NCBI GenBank assembly: GCA_043497085.1 | Contig: JBIEKI010000001.1 | Strand: one strand, 5' to 3' | Length of the DNA stretch: 64,000 bases | From: Thalassobacillus sp043497085 | GTDB taxonomy: Bacteria > Bacillota > Bacilli > Bacillales > Halobacillaceae | Part shown: in pieces, positions 27,264 through 36,412 of the stretch | Position numbering within the stretch: the stretch's first letter is position 1 | How the letters are laid out: the number at the start of each line of letters is the position of its first letter | Position numbers and translations under genes: made by a program | The notes under the pieces: generated by a model | Seen by the model: only the letters and a program-made list of their open reading frames with translations | The model's database searches: none | What the model was told of the DNA's origin: nothing

Positions 27264-28015
27264 CTTTGGACGAAAAGTTGAGTCATACATTGGATCTATT
27301 ACAGAGTCATACATCGGTCAGGAAATATAAGAAGGAAGCGATACCACCTGAGACGTTAAAAGAACTATTATATTCGGCGCAACATGCAGCGACATCCAAC
27401 TTTGTTCAAGCCTATTCTGTGGTTCATATAACGGATGAAAAGAAGAAAGAAGCAATCGCCACATTGTCCAAAAATCAACCACAAATCCATTCAGCCCCTG
27501 TTACATTGTTATTTTGCGTTGATATGAAACGGCTGGAATATGCGTGTCAAAAGCAAGGAGTACAAATTCAGCATGACACGGTTGAAAACTTTATCGTTTC
27601 CGTAGTGGACACGGCATTATTTGCACAAAGTTTCGTGGTAGCAGCAGAATCACAAGGTTATGGCATTTGTTATATCGGCGGGGTTCGTAACAACCCGGAA
27701 GAAATCAGTAAGGTAGTAAATTTACCTGATAAGACATTTCCGCTTTTTGGTATGACTGTCGGGGTGCCAGATGAAACTCAATTGGTGAAACCACGGCTTC
27801 CGGTTGAAGCGATTCTTCATGAGAACAGCTATGATGAAGAAAAATACCCTTCCATATTAGAAGACTACGATGTGCTGTTAGCAGATTACTATAAAACGCG
27901 TCTAAGCAATAACAAAGATACCAACTGGTCCAATACGATGAGTGCCTTTTTGGCTGATAAACGGAGAGAACATATGAAGGGTTTTCTCGCCTCAAAAGGA
28001 TTTAACCTGGAGTGA
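27260..28015 (+). CDS. Nitroreductase-family FMN oxidoreductase
   Basis: Flavoprotein of 251 residues in the NfrA/FRP branch. TSVRKYKKEAIPPETL and HAATSNFVQAYSVV are FMN-contact regions, YGICYIGGVRNNPEEI and FPLFGMTVGVPDE the family C-terminal core. It probably reduces an electron-poor substrate (quinone, nitro or enone group) using NAD(P)H. The TTG start overlaps the previous stop (TTGA). Its position inside a catabolic operon suggests a pathway reduction step or detoxification of reactive carbonyl compounds; this is inferred. Confidence 0.8.
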   Translation: MTLDEKLSHTLDLLQSHTSVRKYKKEAIPPETLKELLYSAQHAATSNFVQAYSVVHITDEKKKEAIATLSKNQPQIHSAPVTLLFCVDMKRLEYACQKQGVQIQHDTVENFIVSVVDTALFAQSFVVAAESQGYGICYIGGVRNNPEEISKVVNLPDKTFPLFGMTVGVPDETQLVKPRLPVEAILHENSYDEEKYPSILEDYDVLLADYYKTRLSNNKDTNWSNTMSAFLADKRREHMKGFLASKGFNLE

Positions 28016-28048
28016 TCGATTGTTGATCAAAAACATGGGGGTGAGAAC

Positions 28049-28822
28049 ATGAGTGATAGGAAGGTTGCCATTGTTACCGGGGCTGGAGGAGGCATTGGCC
28101 GGGCGATTGCCTTAAGGCTTGCTCAGGATGACATGACTGTCGTAGTGAGTGATATCAATGAGGGAGCTGCCCAGGAAGTGGCCCACGAAATACAGGCATT
28201 GGGGAAAGAGAGTGTATCTTTCCTGGCGAATGTTAGTGATAAAGAGCAGGTTTTCCATCTGGTAGACAAGGTGGTAGATCGGTATGGACGTCTCGATGTC
28301 ATGGTTGCTAATGCTGGAATCGTGCAAGTCAAACCGTTCATTGAAATCTCAGAAAAGGACATGGAGAGCATTTTCCGAGTCAATGTATTTGGGACACTTT
28401 ATTGTATGCAGGCAGCTGCCAAACAGATGATTAAGCAACAATCTGGCAAAATCATTACAGCAAGCAGTACAGCAGGAAAACGAGGCATCGAATTTCTTGG
28501 TCATTATGCGGCAACAAAGTTTTCGGTGATCGGGTTGACCCAAACCGCTGCCAAAGAACTGGCTCGCTATGGAATTACCGTCAATGCCTATTGTCCAGGA
28601 GTAGTCGGTACAAATATGTGGAAAGAAATCGATCAAAGAATGAGCGAATACTTAAATGTTCCTGTTGGAGAGACCTTACAGAAGCGGATTGATAATATTC
28701 CGCTAGGGAGGGTAGAGGAGCCGGCCGATGTCGCAAAATTTGTATCCTATTTGGCATCTGAAGATTCCAACTATATGACTGGACAGGCTGTCATGATCGA
28801 TGGCGGAATCGTATTTTCATAA
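28049..28822 (+). CDS. Acetoin-reductase-like short-chain dehydrogenase
   Basis: SDR of 257 residues. VTGAGGGIGRAIAL is the cofactor loop, VSDIN (Asp) implies NAD(H), VANAGIVQ replaces the usual NNAG, catalytic Ser in TASSTAGK, HYAATKFSV holds Tyr and Lys, and YCPGVVGTNMWKEID is characteristic of acetoin/diacetyl reductases and related polyol dehydrogenases. GGGGGTGAG precedes the ATG. It could interconvert a diol and hydroxyketone, fitting the acetoin-dehydrogenase-type complex downstream. Confidence 0.84.
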   Translation: MSDRKVAIVTGAGGGIGRAIALRLAQDDMTVVVSDINEGAAQEVAHEIQALGKESVSFLANVSDKEQVFHLVDKVVDRYGRLDVMVANAGIVQVKPFIEISEKDMESIFRVNVFGTLYCMQAAAKQMIKQQSGKIITASSTAGKRGIEFLGHYAATKFSVIGLTQTAAKELARYGITVNAYCPGVVGTNMWKEIDQRMSEYLNVPVGETLQKRIDNIPLGRVEEPADVAKFVSYLASEDSNYMTGQAVMIDGGIVFS

Positions 28823-28842
28823 ATAACAAGGAGGAGATAGAC

Positions 28843-30309
28843 ATGAATAAAACAGTAGAAACTTTCACCCTATTAGACATAGAAGATATTAAGTTATTTG
28901 TAGGTGGGGAGTGGGTGTCTGCAAGTTCTAATGGTTCTTTTTCATTGCAGAACCCTTCCACTGGAGAGATAGTCGCCACTATTCCTCGTGGCGGGAAAAC
29001 AGAAGCGCGGAATGCCATTGAAGCTGCAGACAGGGCTTTTTCCAGCTGGTCGAAATTAACCGCAAATAACCGGGCAGGCTATTTGTTGAAACTTAGGGAT
29101 CTCATGCTTGATAACGAAGAAGAACTAGCGGCCATTATGAGTATGGAAATGGGGAAAGCCTACACGGAAGCTGTAGGAGAAGTGACCTATGCTGCCAACT
29201 TCCTATCGTGGTATGCCGAGGAAGGACGTCGTGTATACGGAGAGACGATTCCGGCTTCAGCTCCAAACAAACGATTGACTGTAATTAAACAACCAGTCGG
29301 TGTAATAGCAGCCATCACACCCTGGAACTTTCCATTGGCTATGATGACCAGAAAGCTTGGTCCGGCACTGGCAGCTGGATGCACCGGAGTAGTGAAGCCT
29401 GCCAGCCAGTCCCCATTATCCGCTCTTGCTTTTGCAAAATTAGCAGAAAAAGCAGGAATACCAAAAGGAGTTGTCAATGTTGTGGCTGGTGCCACAGAGG
29501 AAATATCGAATGAAATCTTTGACAATCCAATTGTAAAAAAAGTGTCCTTTACCGGCTCAACAGAAGTAGGCAGGACTCTTGTAGAAAAGTCGGCTCCGCA
29601 ATTGAAAAAACTATCCTTAGAATTAGGCGGACATGCGCCATTCATCGTGTTTGAAGATGCAGATTTAGAGAAGGCAGCAGAAGGCGCTGTGGCAAGTAAG
29701 TTCAGGAATGCCGGCCAGACATGTATTTGTGCCAACCGTATCTATGTACACGAAAACGTTAAGGATGACTTCGCAAAATTATTTGTAGAAAAAGTAAAAG
29801 CATTGAAGGTTGGAAATAGTCTGGATTCTACGGTTCAAATCGGTCCATTGGTCAATGAAGGCGGCCTTCAAAAGGTTGTGGAACATGTAGAAGATGCCAA
29901 GCAAAAGGGTGCGGTCGTCTTACAAGGAGGAAATAAACAAGAAACAGAAAAAGGATATTTCTTTGAACCGACCGTGCTCGAAAATGCCCATAAAGACATG
30001 CTCATTATGAGAGAGGAAACATTCGGGCCAGTAGCCCCAATCACCACTTTCTCTAATGATGAAGAGGTCATTTTAGAAGCGAATGATACGGAGTATGGGT
30101 TGGCTGCTTATCTATATACCTCAAACATCCAGAGAGCTGTGAACATATCTGAATCATTGAATTTTGGGGTGATTGGGCTGAATGACGCCATGCCTGGTGT
30201 CCCACAAGCTCCGTTTGGCGGTATGAACCACAGTGGTTACGGCCGTGAAGGGGGCCATCAAGGAATCAGGGACTACCTGGAAGAAAAGTTCATCTCTTTA
30301 GGGCTATAA
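28843..30309 (+). CDS. NAD(P)-dependent aldehyde dehydrogenase (GabD-like)
   Basis: ALDH superfamily enzyme of 488 residues. TPWNFPLAMMTRKLGPALAA, SFTGSTEVGRTL, catalytic Glu in LELGGHAP and catalytic Cys in NAGQTCICANR are present. The sequence is closest by eye to succinate-semialdehyde dehydrogenases. AGGAGGAG precedes the ATG. In this operon it likely oxidises the aldehyde released by lyase or dehydrogenase steps (for example acetaldehyde from acetoin-type cleavage). It is followed by a stem-loop before the next gene. Confidence 0.87.
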   Translation: MNKTVETFTLLDIEDIKLFVGGEWVSASSNGSFSLQNPSTGEIVATIPRGGKTEARNAIEAADRAFSSWSKLTANNRAGYLLKLRDLMLDNEEELAAIMSMEMGKAYTEAVGEVTYAANFLSWYAEEGRRVYGETIPASAPNKRLTVIKQPVGVIAAITPWNFPLAMMTRKLGPALAAGCTGVVKPASQSPLSALAFAKLAEKAGIPKGVVNVVAGATEEISNEIFDNPIVKKVSFTGSTEVGRTLVEKSAPQLKKLSLELGGHAPFIVFEDADLEKAAEGAVASKFRNAGQTCICANRIYVHENVKDDFAKLFVEKVKALKVGNSLDSTVQIGPLVNEGGLQKVVEHVEDAKQKGAVVLQGGNKQETEKGYFFEPTVLENAHKDMLIMREETFGPVAPITTFSNDEEVILEANDTEYGLAAYLYTSNIQRAVNISESLNFGVIGLNDAMPGVPQAPFGGMNHSGYGREGGHQGIRDYLEEKFISLGL

Positions 30310-30328
30310 ATTAGCTTAACAAACAGGC

Positions 30329-30352
30329 GATACCATCCTTTCGGGTGGTATC
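30329..30352 (+). other. Intercistronic stem-loop inside the catabolic operon
   Basis: GATACCATCC pairs with GGGTGGTATC (10 bp, one T-G) around TTTC. No T run follows, so read-through or mRNA processing is more likely than termination. Confidence 0.5.
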
Positions 30353-30407
30353 CCATGCATTATCATTCATTTATTGTATAAAGTTTACAAGGATTTGGGG
30401 GAATGAC

Positions 30408-31442
30408 ATGAAGGCACTCATTAAAACAAAGTCGGGATTTGGGAACATGGAATTACTCGACATACCAGAGCCTGTCTGTGATGCAACGGGGATAAAAATA
30501 AAAGTACATTATACGGGTATATGTGGTACGGACTTACACATCTATCATGATTCCTACCAAAATTCCCCTCCGGTAGTGGTTGGCCATGAATTTTCAGGTG
30601 AAGTTGTGGAATCTGGCAAAAACGTGAAGGGCATCCATCCGGGGGATCATGTGATGGTCCTTCCATCAATTGCATGGACCTGTAACAATTGTTCCTACTG
30701 TAAACGAGGTTATTATATGTTCTGTCCCGAGCGGAGGAGTATTGGCAGTGGGATGAATGGTAGCTTTACCGATTATGTCATCGTGAACGAAGACATGGTA
30801 TATAAAATACCACCAAACCTTTCCCTGCAGGAAGCAGCTCTCGCGGAGCCACTTGCCTGTGCGGTGCAGGCTGTTGAAGAGCTTACCGATATTCATGCAG
30901 GCGACTGGGTACTGTTGTCCGGCCCAGGTCCCATTGGACTGATCTGTCTAAGTTTGCTGGTTGCAAAAGGATGCAATGTGATTGTAACAGGGACAACACA
31001 AGATGAAATACGGTTACAGATTGCAAGAGAACTAGGTGCACATACGGTGATGGATGTATTTTCTAAGGATGTCAATCAAGTGGTAGATGTTGAAACATCG
31101 GGACAGGGAGTAGATGTTGTCCTCGAGTGTTCAGGTGCGCCATCTGCTGTCAACACAGGTCTGGGCGCTTTGAAGAAAATGGGGAAATATGTACAGGTAG
31201 GTATTATCGGAAGTGAAGTAGAGATGGATATGGATACACTGCTTTACAAACAAATTCAATTGTATGGATCCTATGCCCACTCCATCAAAACATGGGAGAA
31301 AGTCCAAAAACTTCTTTCATCGAATACGGTGAATCTGAAGCCGATTATTACCGATGTACTTCCATTAAGTGAGTGGGAACGGGCCTTTGATATCTGTGAA
31401 GCCAAAGAGTGTGGAAAGGTTTTATTGTACTATGACGGTTAA
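30408..31442 (+). CDS. Zinc-dependent medium-chain alcohol dehydrogenase
   Basis: MDR-family enzyme of 344 residues. Catalytic Zn motif YTGICGTDLHIYHD and GHEFSGEV, structural Zn cysteines in CNNCSYCKRGYYMFC, cofactor loop LSGPGPIGL. It resembles threonine/sorbitol/butanediol dehydrogenases but is clearly not a duplicate of the MDR gene at 26235. The ATG at 30408 follows a GGGGGA box; an upstream in-frame start at 30345 lacks one. It directly precedes the acoABCL-like genes, so its product may feed the dehydrogenase complex. Confidence 0.86.
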   Translation: MKALIKTKSGFGNMELLDIPEPVCDATGIKIKVHYTGICGTDLHIYHDSYQNSPPVVVGHEFSGEVVESGKNVKGIHPGDHVMVLPSIAWTCNNCSYCKRGYYMFCPERRSIGSGMNGSFTDYVIVNEDMVYKIPPNLSLQEAALAEPLACAVQAVEELTDIHAGDWVLLSGPGPIGLICLSLLVAKGCNVIVTGTTQDEIRLQIARELGAHTVMDVFSKDVNQVVDVETSGQGVDVVLECSGAPSAVNTGLGALKKMGKYVQVGIIGSEVEMDMDTLLYKQIQLYGSYAHSIKTWEKVQKLLSSNTVNLKPIITDVLPLSEWERAFDICEAKECGKVLLYYDG

Positions 31443-31501
31443 TTAACAGTTCTATAGCAATCTGGTGTTTGGATGATTTGTATGAAGGAGGTCTTTAAGA
31501 A

Positions 31502-32491
31502 ATGGAATCAACTTATCAGAAGGATGTACAGGACATCGGAAAAGAAAAATTAGTAGATTTGTTATATCAGATGGTTTTGATTCGCGAATTTGAAGAAGCT
31601 GTCAGTGGACTATTCATGCAGGGGAAAATTCATGGAACGATGCATTTATGTGTCGGTCAGGAGCCCACAGCTGTTGGGGCGTGTGCAGTATTGACGGATG
31701 AAGACAAAATTACTAGCACACACCGTGGTCATGGTCATTGTATTGCCAAAGGCACAGATGTCAATCGGATGATGGCAGAGCTATTAGGGAAAGAGACAGG
31801 ACATTGTAAAGGGAAAGGCGGTTCAATGCATATTGCCGATTTGGATAAAGGGAATCTGGGTGCTAATGGGATCGTTGGTGGAGGTTTGCCGATTGCATGC
31901 GGGGCAGCTTTCACATCTGTGAAGAAAGATCTGGGCCAAGCCGTTGTTTGTTTCTTTGGGGACGGAGCAACCAACGAGGGCAGTTTTCATGAATCGTTGA
32001 ATATTGCATCCATTTGGAACCTTCCAGTCATTTTCTTCTGTGAAAATAATAAGTACGGCATGTCCGGAAAGATTTCCGATATGACCAATATTGAAAAACT
32101 ATCCGACCGGGCTGCTGCTTACGGCATACCCGGGGAAACCATTGATGGTACAGATGTATTGAAAATACTGGAGACCACACAAAAAGCAGTGGAGCGTGCG
32201 AAGAAAGGAGAGGGCCCGACATTGATTGAAGCGGAAACCTATCGATGGAAGGGTCACTCAAGAAGTGATGCAAGAAAGTATCGTACCAGAGAAGAAGAAC
32301 AAGAGTGGATGACCAACAAGGATGGGATCAAAAATTTCAAAGAAAGACTGTTACAAGATAGCATCATTACCGAACAAGAATACGAGGAGATGAAGGAGAA
32401 AGTCAATAAGGAAATAGAAGCGGCGATCGAATATGCAGAGAATAGTCCTGATGCTTCGTTAGATTCTTTAGAAGAAGATGTCTATGCATAA
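31502..32491 (+). CDS. acoA: Acetoin/2-oxo-acid dehydrogenase E1 alpha subunit
   Basis: TPP-dependent E1 alpha of 329 residues. HRGHGHCIAKG, GKGGSMHIADL, and the TPP/Mg motif GDGATNEGSFHESLN with ENNKYGMSG are the family signatures. It is the length of AcoA and shorter than the pyruvate dehydrogenase E1 alpha of Bacillus. It forms a heterotetramer with the beta subunit and, with E2 and E3, converts an acyl-donor substrate (acetoin, or another hydroxyketone/2-oxo acid) to acyl-CoA. GGAGG precedes the ATG. First of four contiguous complex genes. Confidence 0.88.
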   Translation: MESTYQKDVQDIGKEKLVDLLYQMVLIREFEEAVSGLFMQGKIHGTMHLCVGQEPTAVGACAVLTDEDKITSTHRGHGHCIAKGTDVNRMMAELLGKETGHCKGKGGSMHIADLDKGNLGANGIVGGGLPIACGAAFTSVKKDLGQAVVCFFGDGATNEGSFHESLNIASIWNLPVIFFCENNKYGMSGKISDMTNIEKLSDRAAAYGIPGETIDGTDVLKILETTQKAVERAKKGEGPTLIEAETYRWKGHSRSDARKYRTREEEQEWMTNKDGIKNFKERLLQDSIITEQEYEEMKEKVNKEIEAAIEYAENSPDASLDSLEEDVYA

Positions 32492-32518
32492 AAGAAAGGT
32501 CATTTGGGAGGGAAATGT

Positions 32519-33505
32519 ATGCGTGAAATCACCTATGCAGATGCGTTAAGAGAAGCGATGGTCATAGAAATGAAAAATAATGAAGATGTCTATATTCTTG
32601 GGGAAGACATCGGAATTTATGGCGGGGCTTTTGGTGTAACGAATGGGATGGTCGAAGAATTGGGAGCAGAAAAGGTCTATAACACCCCGATTTCCGAAGC
32701 AGCCATCAGTGGTGTTGCAGTAGGTTCTGCCCTTACAGGGATGCGTCCGATTTTGGAATTGCAATTTTCGGATTTCATTACCATAGCTATGGACCAAATT
32801 GTAAATCAAGCAGCAAAATTGCGATATATGAACGGTGGGAAAGGGCACATTCCGATGGTGCTTCGCACACCCGCTGGCTCTGGTGCTGGATTTGCTGCCC
32901 AACATTCACAGAGCCTGGAGGCTTGGACAGCCCATATCCCAGGATTGAAGGTGGTTCAACCATCCACTCCATACGATGCAAAAGGGTTATTAAAAGCAGC
33001 AATGGATGATGATAATCCAGTTATTTTCTATGAACATAAACTCTTATATGGTCAAAAAGGGGAAGTGCCAGAAGAAGCCTATAGCATTCCGCTGGGAAAA
33101 GCGGATGTGAAGCGGGAAGGAACGGATGTGACCCTCGTAGCAACCTCTGTCATGGTCGAAAGAGCCCTGCAAGCAGCAGAAGAACTGCAAAAAGAAGGAC
33201 TGAGTGTCGAAGTGATAGACCCTCGCACCTTGGTTCCATTAGATAAAGCAACTATCATCGAATCGGTAAAGAAGACCGGTCGAGCCGTCGTTGTTTATGA
33301 AGCTGTACAGCGAGGAGGGTATGGAGCAGAAATTGCCAGTATCATCAATGAAAGCGAAGCGTTTGATTACCTGGATGCGCCTGTCACAAGATTAGGGGGG
33401 AAAGAAGTACCGATACCGTATAACCCGACCCTTGAAAAACATGCTGTACCGCAAACCAACGATATTAAGAAGGCAATCCAATCTGTATGCGCGACACTTG
33501 TATAA
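32519..33505 (+). CDS. acoB: Acetoin/2-oxo-acid dehydrogenase E1 beta subunit
   Basis: E1 beta of 328 residues. MREITYADALREAM, LGEDIGIYGGAFGVTNGM, TPISEAAISGVAVG, and FSDFITIAMDQIVNQAAKLR are E1 beta signatures, with the C-terminal transketolase domain near 200-320. The ATG at 32519 has GGGAGGG 6 bases upstream, better than the upstream in-frame alternative. It sits 27 bases after the alpha gene. Confidence 0.89.
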   Translation: MREITYADALREAMVIEMKNNEDVYILGEDIGIYGGAFGVTNGMVEELGAEKVYNTPISEAAISGVAVGSALTGMRPILELQFSDFITIAMDQIVNQAAKLRYMNGGKGHIPMVLRTPAGSGAGFAAQHSQSLEAWTAHIPGLKVVQPSTPYDAKGLLKAAMDDDNPVIFYEHKLLYGQKGEVPEEAYSIPLGKADVKREGTDVTLVATSVMVERALQAAEELQKEGLSVEVIDPRTLVPLDKATIIESVKKTGRAVVVYEAVQRGGYGAEIASIINESEAFDYLDAPVTRLGGKEVPIPYNPTLEKHAVPQTNDIKKAIQSVCATLV

Positions 33506-33520
33506 AGGGAGGTGAAGAAA

Positions 33521-34837
33521 ATGGCAGTTGATGTTCAAATGCCCAAAATGGGGGCAACGATGGAAACAGGAAAAATTATAGCATGGCTTAAAGAAGAAGG
33601 CGATCCAATCGAAAATGGAGAGCCAATTCTTGAAATCATGACCGATAAAATTAATATCGAGGTGGAAGCATCCGCCTCTGGTATATTGCTTCGGAAACTA
33701 TACGAAGAAGATACCGATGTACCTGTTTTAAAAACAATCGCTTATATCGGAGAACCTGGAGAAGAGATCCCTGAACCGAAGAATGAGGCATCCAGTGAAG
33801 AAAAGGAACCAGTAGAAGTTGTGAACGAAAAAGATGGAAAAGAAGAGGCTGATATAGACAGTAATTCAAACGTCAAGCATCTGACGATGACGAAGCCACG
33901 CCGGACTCCTGCTGCCCGGAAGCTCGCGGAAAGCCATCAAATCGACCTTCAGCAAGTACAAGGATCTGGACCGAATGGCCGTATTCATGTGAAGGATGTC
34001 GAAGCATATATGCAACATCAGAAAAAATCTACATCGTTAGCTGAGCGAGTGGCTGCCAGTCATGGCTTGCACACTTCCGAAATCCAGACATATTCGGATA
34101 CTGACAAAGTGAAAAAAGAAGATGTTTTGCAAGCAATGTCCCGACCAGTCGATACATCAGTCGATTATGACGGACTACGTAAATCGGTTGGTGAAAATAT
34201 GCAGCAAAGCACCCAGACAGCTCCGCATGTCACCTTAACTACTCAAGTAGATATGACGGAAGCAATCAATTTGAGAAAACAGTTAATCGATAAAATTCAA
34301 AAAAATACAGGATACCGGTTATCTTATACGGAAATTATCGTAAAGTCGGTCGCTCGAACGTTGGCGTCTCATCCAATGATCAACGCTTCCCTGCAAGGTG
34401 AACGAATTGATGTTCATTCGTCGGTGAATATCGGTCTAGCGGTGGCCATTCCAAATGGACTGGTTGTACCAGTCATCAAACATGCGAACAAAAAAGGACT
34501 AGCTTCTCTAACAGAAGAAAGCAAAAGATTGGCTCGACGCGCCCGAGACAATCAATTAACACCGGATGATATGACTGGAGGGACATTCACGATCAGCAAT
34601 TTAGGTATGTATGCTGTAGATTCATTCACTCCGATTATTAACCCTGGTCAATCAGCAATTTTGGGTGTCGGGCGTATTCGAGAAGAAGTGGTAAGTGTGG
34701 ATGGAAATGTGGAGACGCGACCACAATTGACCTTAAGCTTGTCTTTTGACCATAGAGTGGTTGATGGGGCACCAGCTGCTCACTTTCTAACTGATTTGAA
34801 GGAAACACTAGAAACCCCATACGAATTAATCATGTGA
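33521..34837 (+). CDS. acoC: Dihydrolipoamide acyltransferase E2 of acetoin-type complex
   Basis: E2 core of 438 residues. One lipoyl domain (1-77, lipoyl Lys43 in EIMTDKINIEVEA), an acidic linker, a peripheral-subunit-binding domain (about 125-160, RRTPAARKLAES), then a second, degenerate PSBD-like stretch (about 170-205, SLAERVAASHGL), and the catalytic domain with DHRVVDGAPAAHFL near the C-terminus (His and Asp). It transfers the acyl group to CoA. The ATG at 33521 follows GGGAGGTG; its stop overlaps the region upstream of the E3 gene. Confidence 0.88.
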   Translation: MAVDVQMPKMGATMETGKIIAWLKEEGDPIENGEPILEIMTDKINIEVEASASGILLRKLYEEDTDVPVLKTIAYIGEPGEEIPEPKNEASSEEKEPVEVVNEKDGKEEADIDSNSNVKHLTMTKPRRTPAARKLAESHQIDLQQVQGSGPNGRIHVKDVEAYMQHQKKSTSLAERVAASHGLHTSEIQTYSDTDKVKKEDVLQAMSRPVDTSVDYDGLRKSVGENMQQSTQTAPHVTLTTQVDMTEAINLRKQLIDKIQKNTGYRLSYTEIIVKSVARTLASHPMINASLQGERIDVHSSVNIGLAVAIPNGLVVPVIKHANKKGLASLTEESKRLARRARDNQLTPDDMTGGTFTISNLGMYAVDSFTPIINPGQSAILGVGRIREEVVSVDGNVETRPQLTLSLSFDHRVVDGAPAAHFLTDLKETLETPYELIM

Positions 34838-34848
34838 GGTGTTGGACG

Positions 34849-36234
34849 ATGAAGAATTATGATGTAGCAGTAGTCGGTGGGGGGCCTGGTGGGTATATTG
34901 CAGCGGAAGAGGCAGCAAAGTACGGCAATTCTGTTGCGATTATCGAAAACAACCACCTTGGAGGAACTTGTTTGAATACTGGGTGTATCCCGTCCAAAAC
35001 ACTCCTCCGCCATTCTGAAGTCATCGAATTGATGAAAAAAGCAAAGCAATGGGGAATCGAGTACGAAAACCTGTCCATATCATTAGAAAAAATGCTTCGC
35101 CGCAAAAATAAAGTAATCGAAAATTTACGTGCGGGGGTGGCATCGTTACTGAACCAAGTACAAGTAGATGTATATAACGGTACCGCCACAGTTCAACAAG
35201 ATAACCGTATCTCAATTGATAAGAAGGAAGAGATACGCGCAAATAAAATCATCATTGCCACCGGTTCCAAACCGTTTATACCGCCAATCCAGGGAGTAGA
35301 ACATACTAATGTACATACCACGGATACGATTTTTGACATCGAACGTGTTCCTGATTCTTTAGTTATTATAGGCGGAGGGGTTATTGGTGTGGAAATCGCT
35401 TGTGTTTTCTCCAGCCTGAACGTAGACGTGACGATCATTGAAATGACGGACCGACTGATTGCTGGAGAAGATGAAGACGCTGCCGAACAAATTAGAAAAA
35501 CATTGGAACAGACACATGTGAATATCCATACTTCTTCACAAGTGGAAGAAGTTGCAGAAAAACCAAATGGAAAAATCGTTCACGTGACGACAGAAAATGG
35601 AGAATTACTTGCCATTGAAGCGGATGAACTATTGTTCGCTTCCGGACGGAAACCGAATCTGTCTGCCGTCTCGAAACTTCATTTGCAAATGAATGGTCCC
35701 TTTATTGCTGTAAATAAACAAATGCAGACAAGCAGACCGAACATTTATGCTGTTGGTGACGTGGTTGGAGGCTGGCAGCTTGCCCATGTGGCCAGTGCAG
35801 AAGGAGTAGTTGCAGCAGCGAATGCGAGTCATGAAGCAAGAGAAATCGATTATACCGTCGTTCCGAGGTGTATATATTCTCTTCCGGAGATAGCAAGTGT
35901 CGGCTTATCGGAGAAAGAGGCAAAGGAGAAGGGGCATGAAGTCCGCACTGAGACATTTCCATTGCAGAGGAATGGAAAAGCGTTTGCCATGGACGAACGA
36001 ACAGGCTTTATCAAATTAATTGCAGGTGAAGCATTTAATGAAATTTTAGGAATAGTTATGGTTGGTCCACACGTAACAGAAATGATATCTGAAGCCTCTG
36101 CGTTCATCGCTTTAGAAGGCACGGTATCTGAATTAGCGTCCATGATACATCCACATCCCACATTATCTGAAGGAATATGGGAAGTAGCACGATCATGGCT
36201 TGCGAACAAGCAAAGCCCGGTAATGACTCTATAA
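34849..36234 (+). CDS. acoL: Dihydrolipoamide dehydrogenase E3
   Basis: Flavoprotein of 461 residues. FAD loop VGGGPGGYIAAEEAAKYG, redox-active disulfide GGTCLNTGCIPSKTLL, NAD loop IIGGGVIGVEIACVF, second FAD site IYAVGDVVGG, and interface catalytic HPHPTLSE (His-Glu). It reoxidises the lipoyl group of E2 with NAD. The ATG at 34849 has GAGGTG 7 bases upstream. It is the last structural gene of the operon and is followed by a stem-loop and the activator gene. Confidence 0.89.
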   Translation: MKNYDVAVVGGGPGGYIAAEEAAKYGNSVAIIENNHLGGTCLNTGCIPSKTLLRHSEVIELMKKAKQWGIEYENLSISLEKMLRRKNKVIENLRAGVASLLNQVQVDVYNGTATVQQDNRISIDKKEEIRANKIIIATGSKPFIPPIQGVEHTNVHTTDTIFDIERVPDSLVIIGGGVIGVEIACVFSSLNVDVTIIEMTDRLIAGEDEDAAEQIRKTLEQTHVNIHTSSQVEEVAEKPNGKIVHVTTENGELLAIEADELLFASGRKPNLSAVSKLHLQMNGPFIAVNKQMQTSRPNIYAVGDVVGGWQLAHVASAEGVVAAANASHEAREIDYTVVPRCIYSLPEIASVGLSEKEAKEKGHEVRTETFPLQRNGKAFAMDERTGFIKLIAGEAFNEILGIVMVGPHVTEMISEASAFIALEGTVSELASMIHPHPTLSEGIWEVARSWLANKQSPVMTL

Positions 36235-36255
36235 ACGAAAATAGGTACAAAATAG

Positions 36256-36282
36256 GATTGAATGCCGATATGGTATTCAATC
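36256..36282 (+). terminator. Stem-loop after the E3 gene
   Basis: GATTGAATGCC pairs with GGTATTCAATC (one G-T) around a 5-base loop, followed by TTTGCCATTT. It is a plausible but weak terminator between the operon and its activator gene. Confidence 0.55.
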
Positions 36283-36412
36283 TTTGCCATTTAAAGAATT
36301 CGAAATATTTGTTATTATATAAATATTGTTAAAACTTATGCGAAAAATTGGAAAAGAGCGTAGTGCTATTCACCCATATTGTAAAAAAACATCAATAGGT
36401 GAGGGATGTATT

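Noticed and set aside
29187..29735. A 182-codon leftward open frame
   Set aside because: Antisense to the catalytic region of the aldehyde dehydrogenase; no recognisable domain.
15652..36234. The island as a plain acetoin or 2,3-butanediol operon
   Set aside because: The ABC importer, Fe-ADH, two Zn-ADHs, nitroreductase and TPP enzyme are not needed for that pathway; acetoin chemistry may be only one step.
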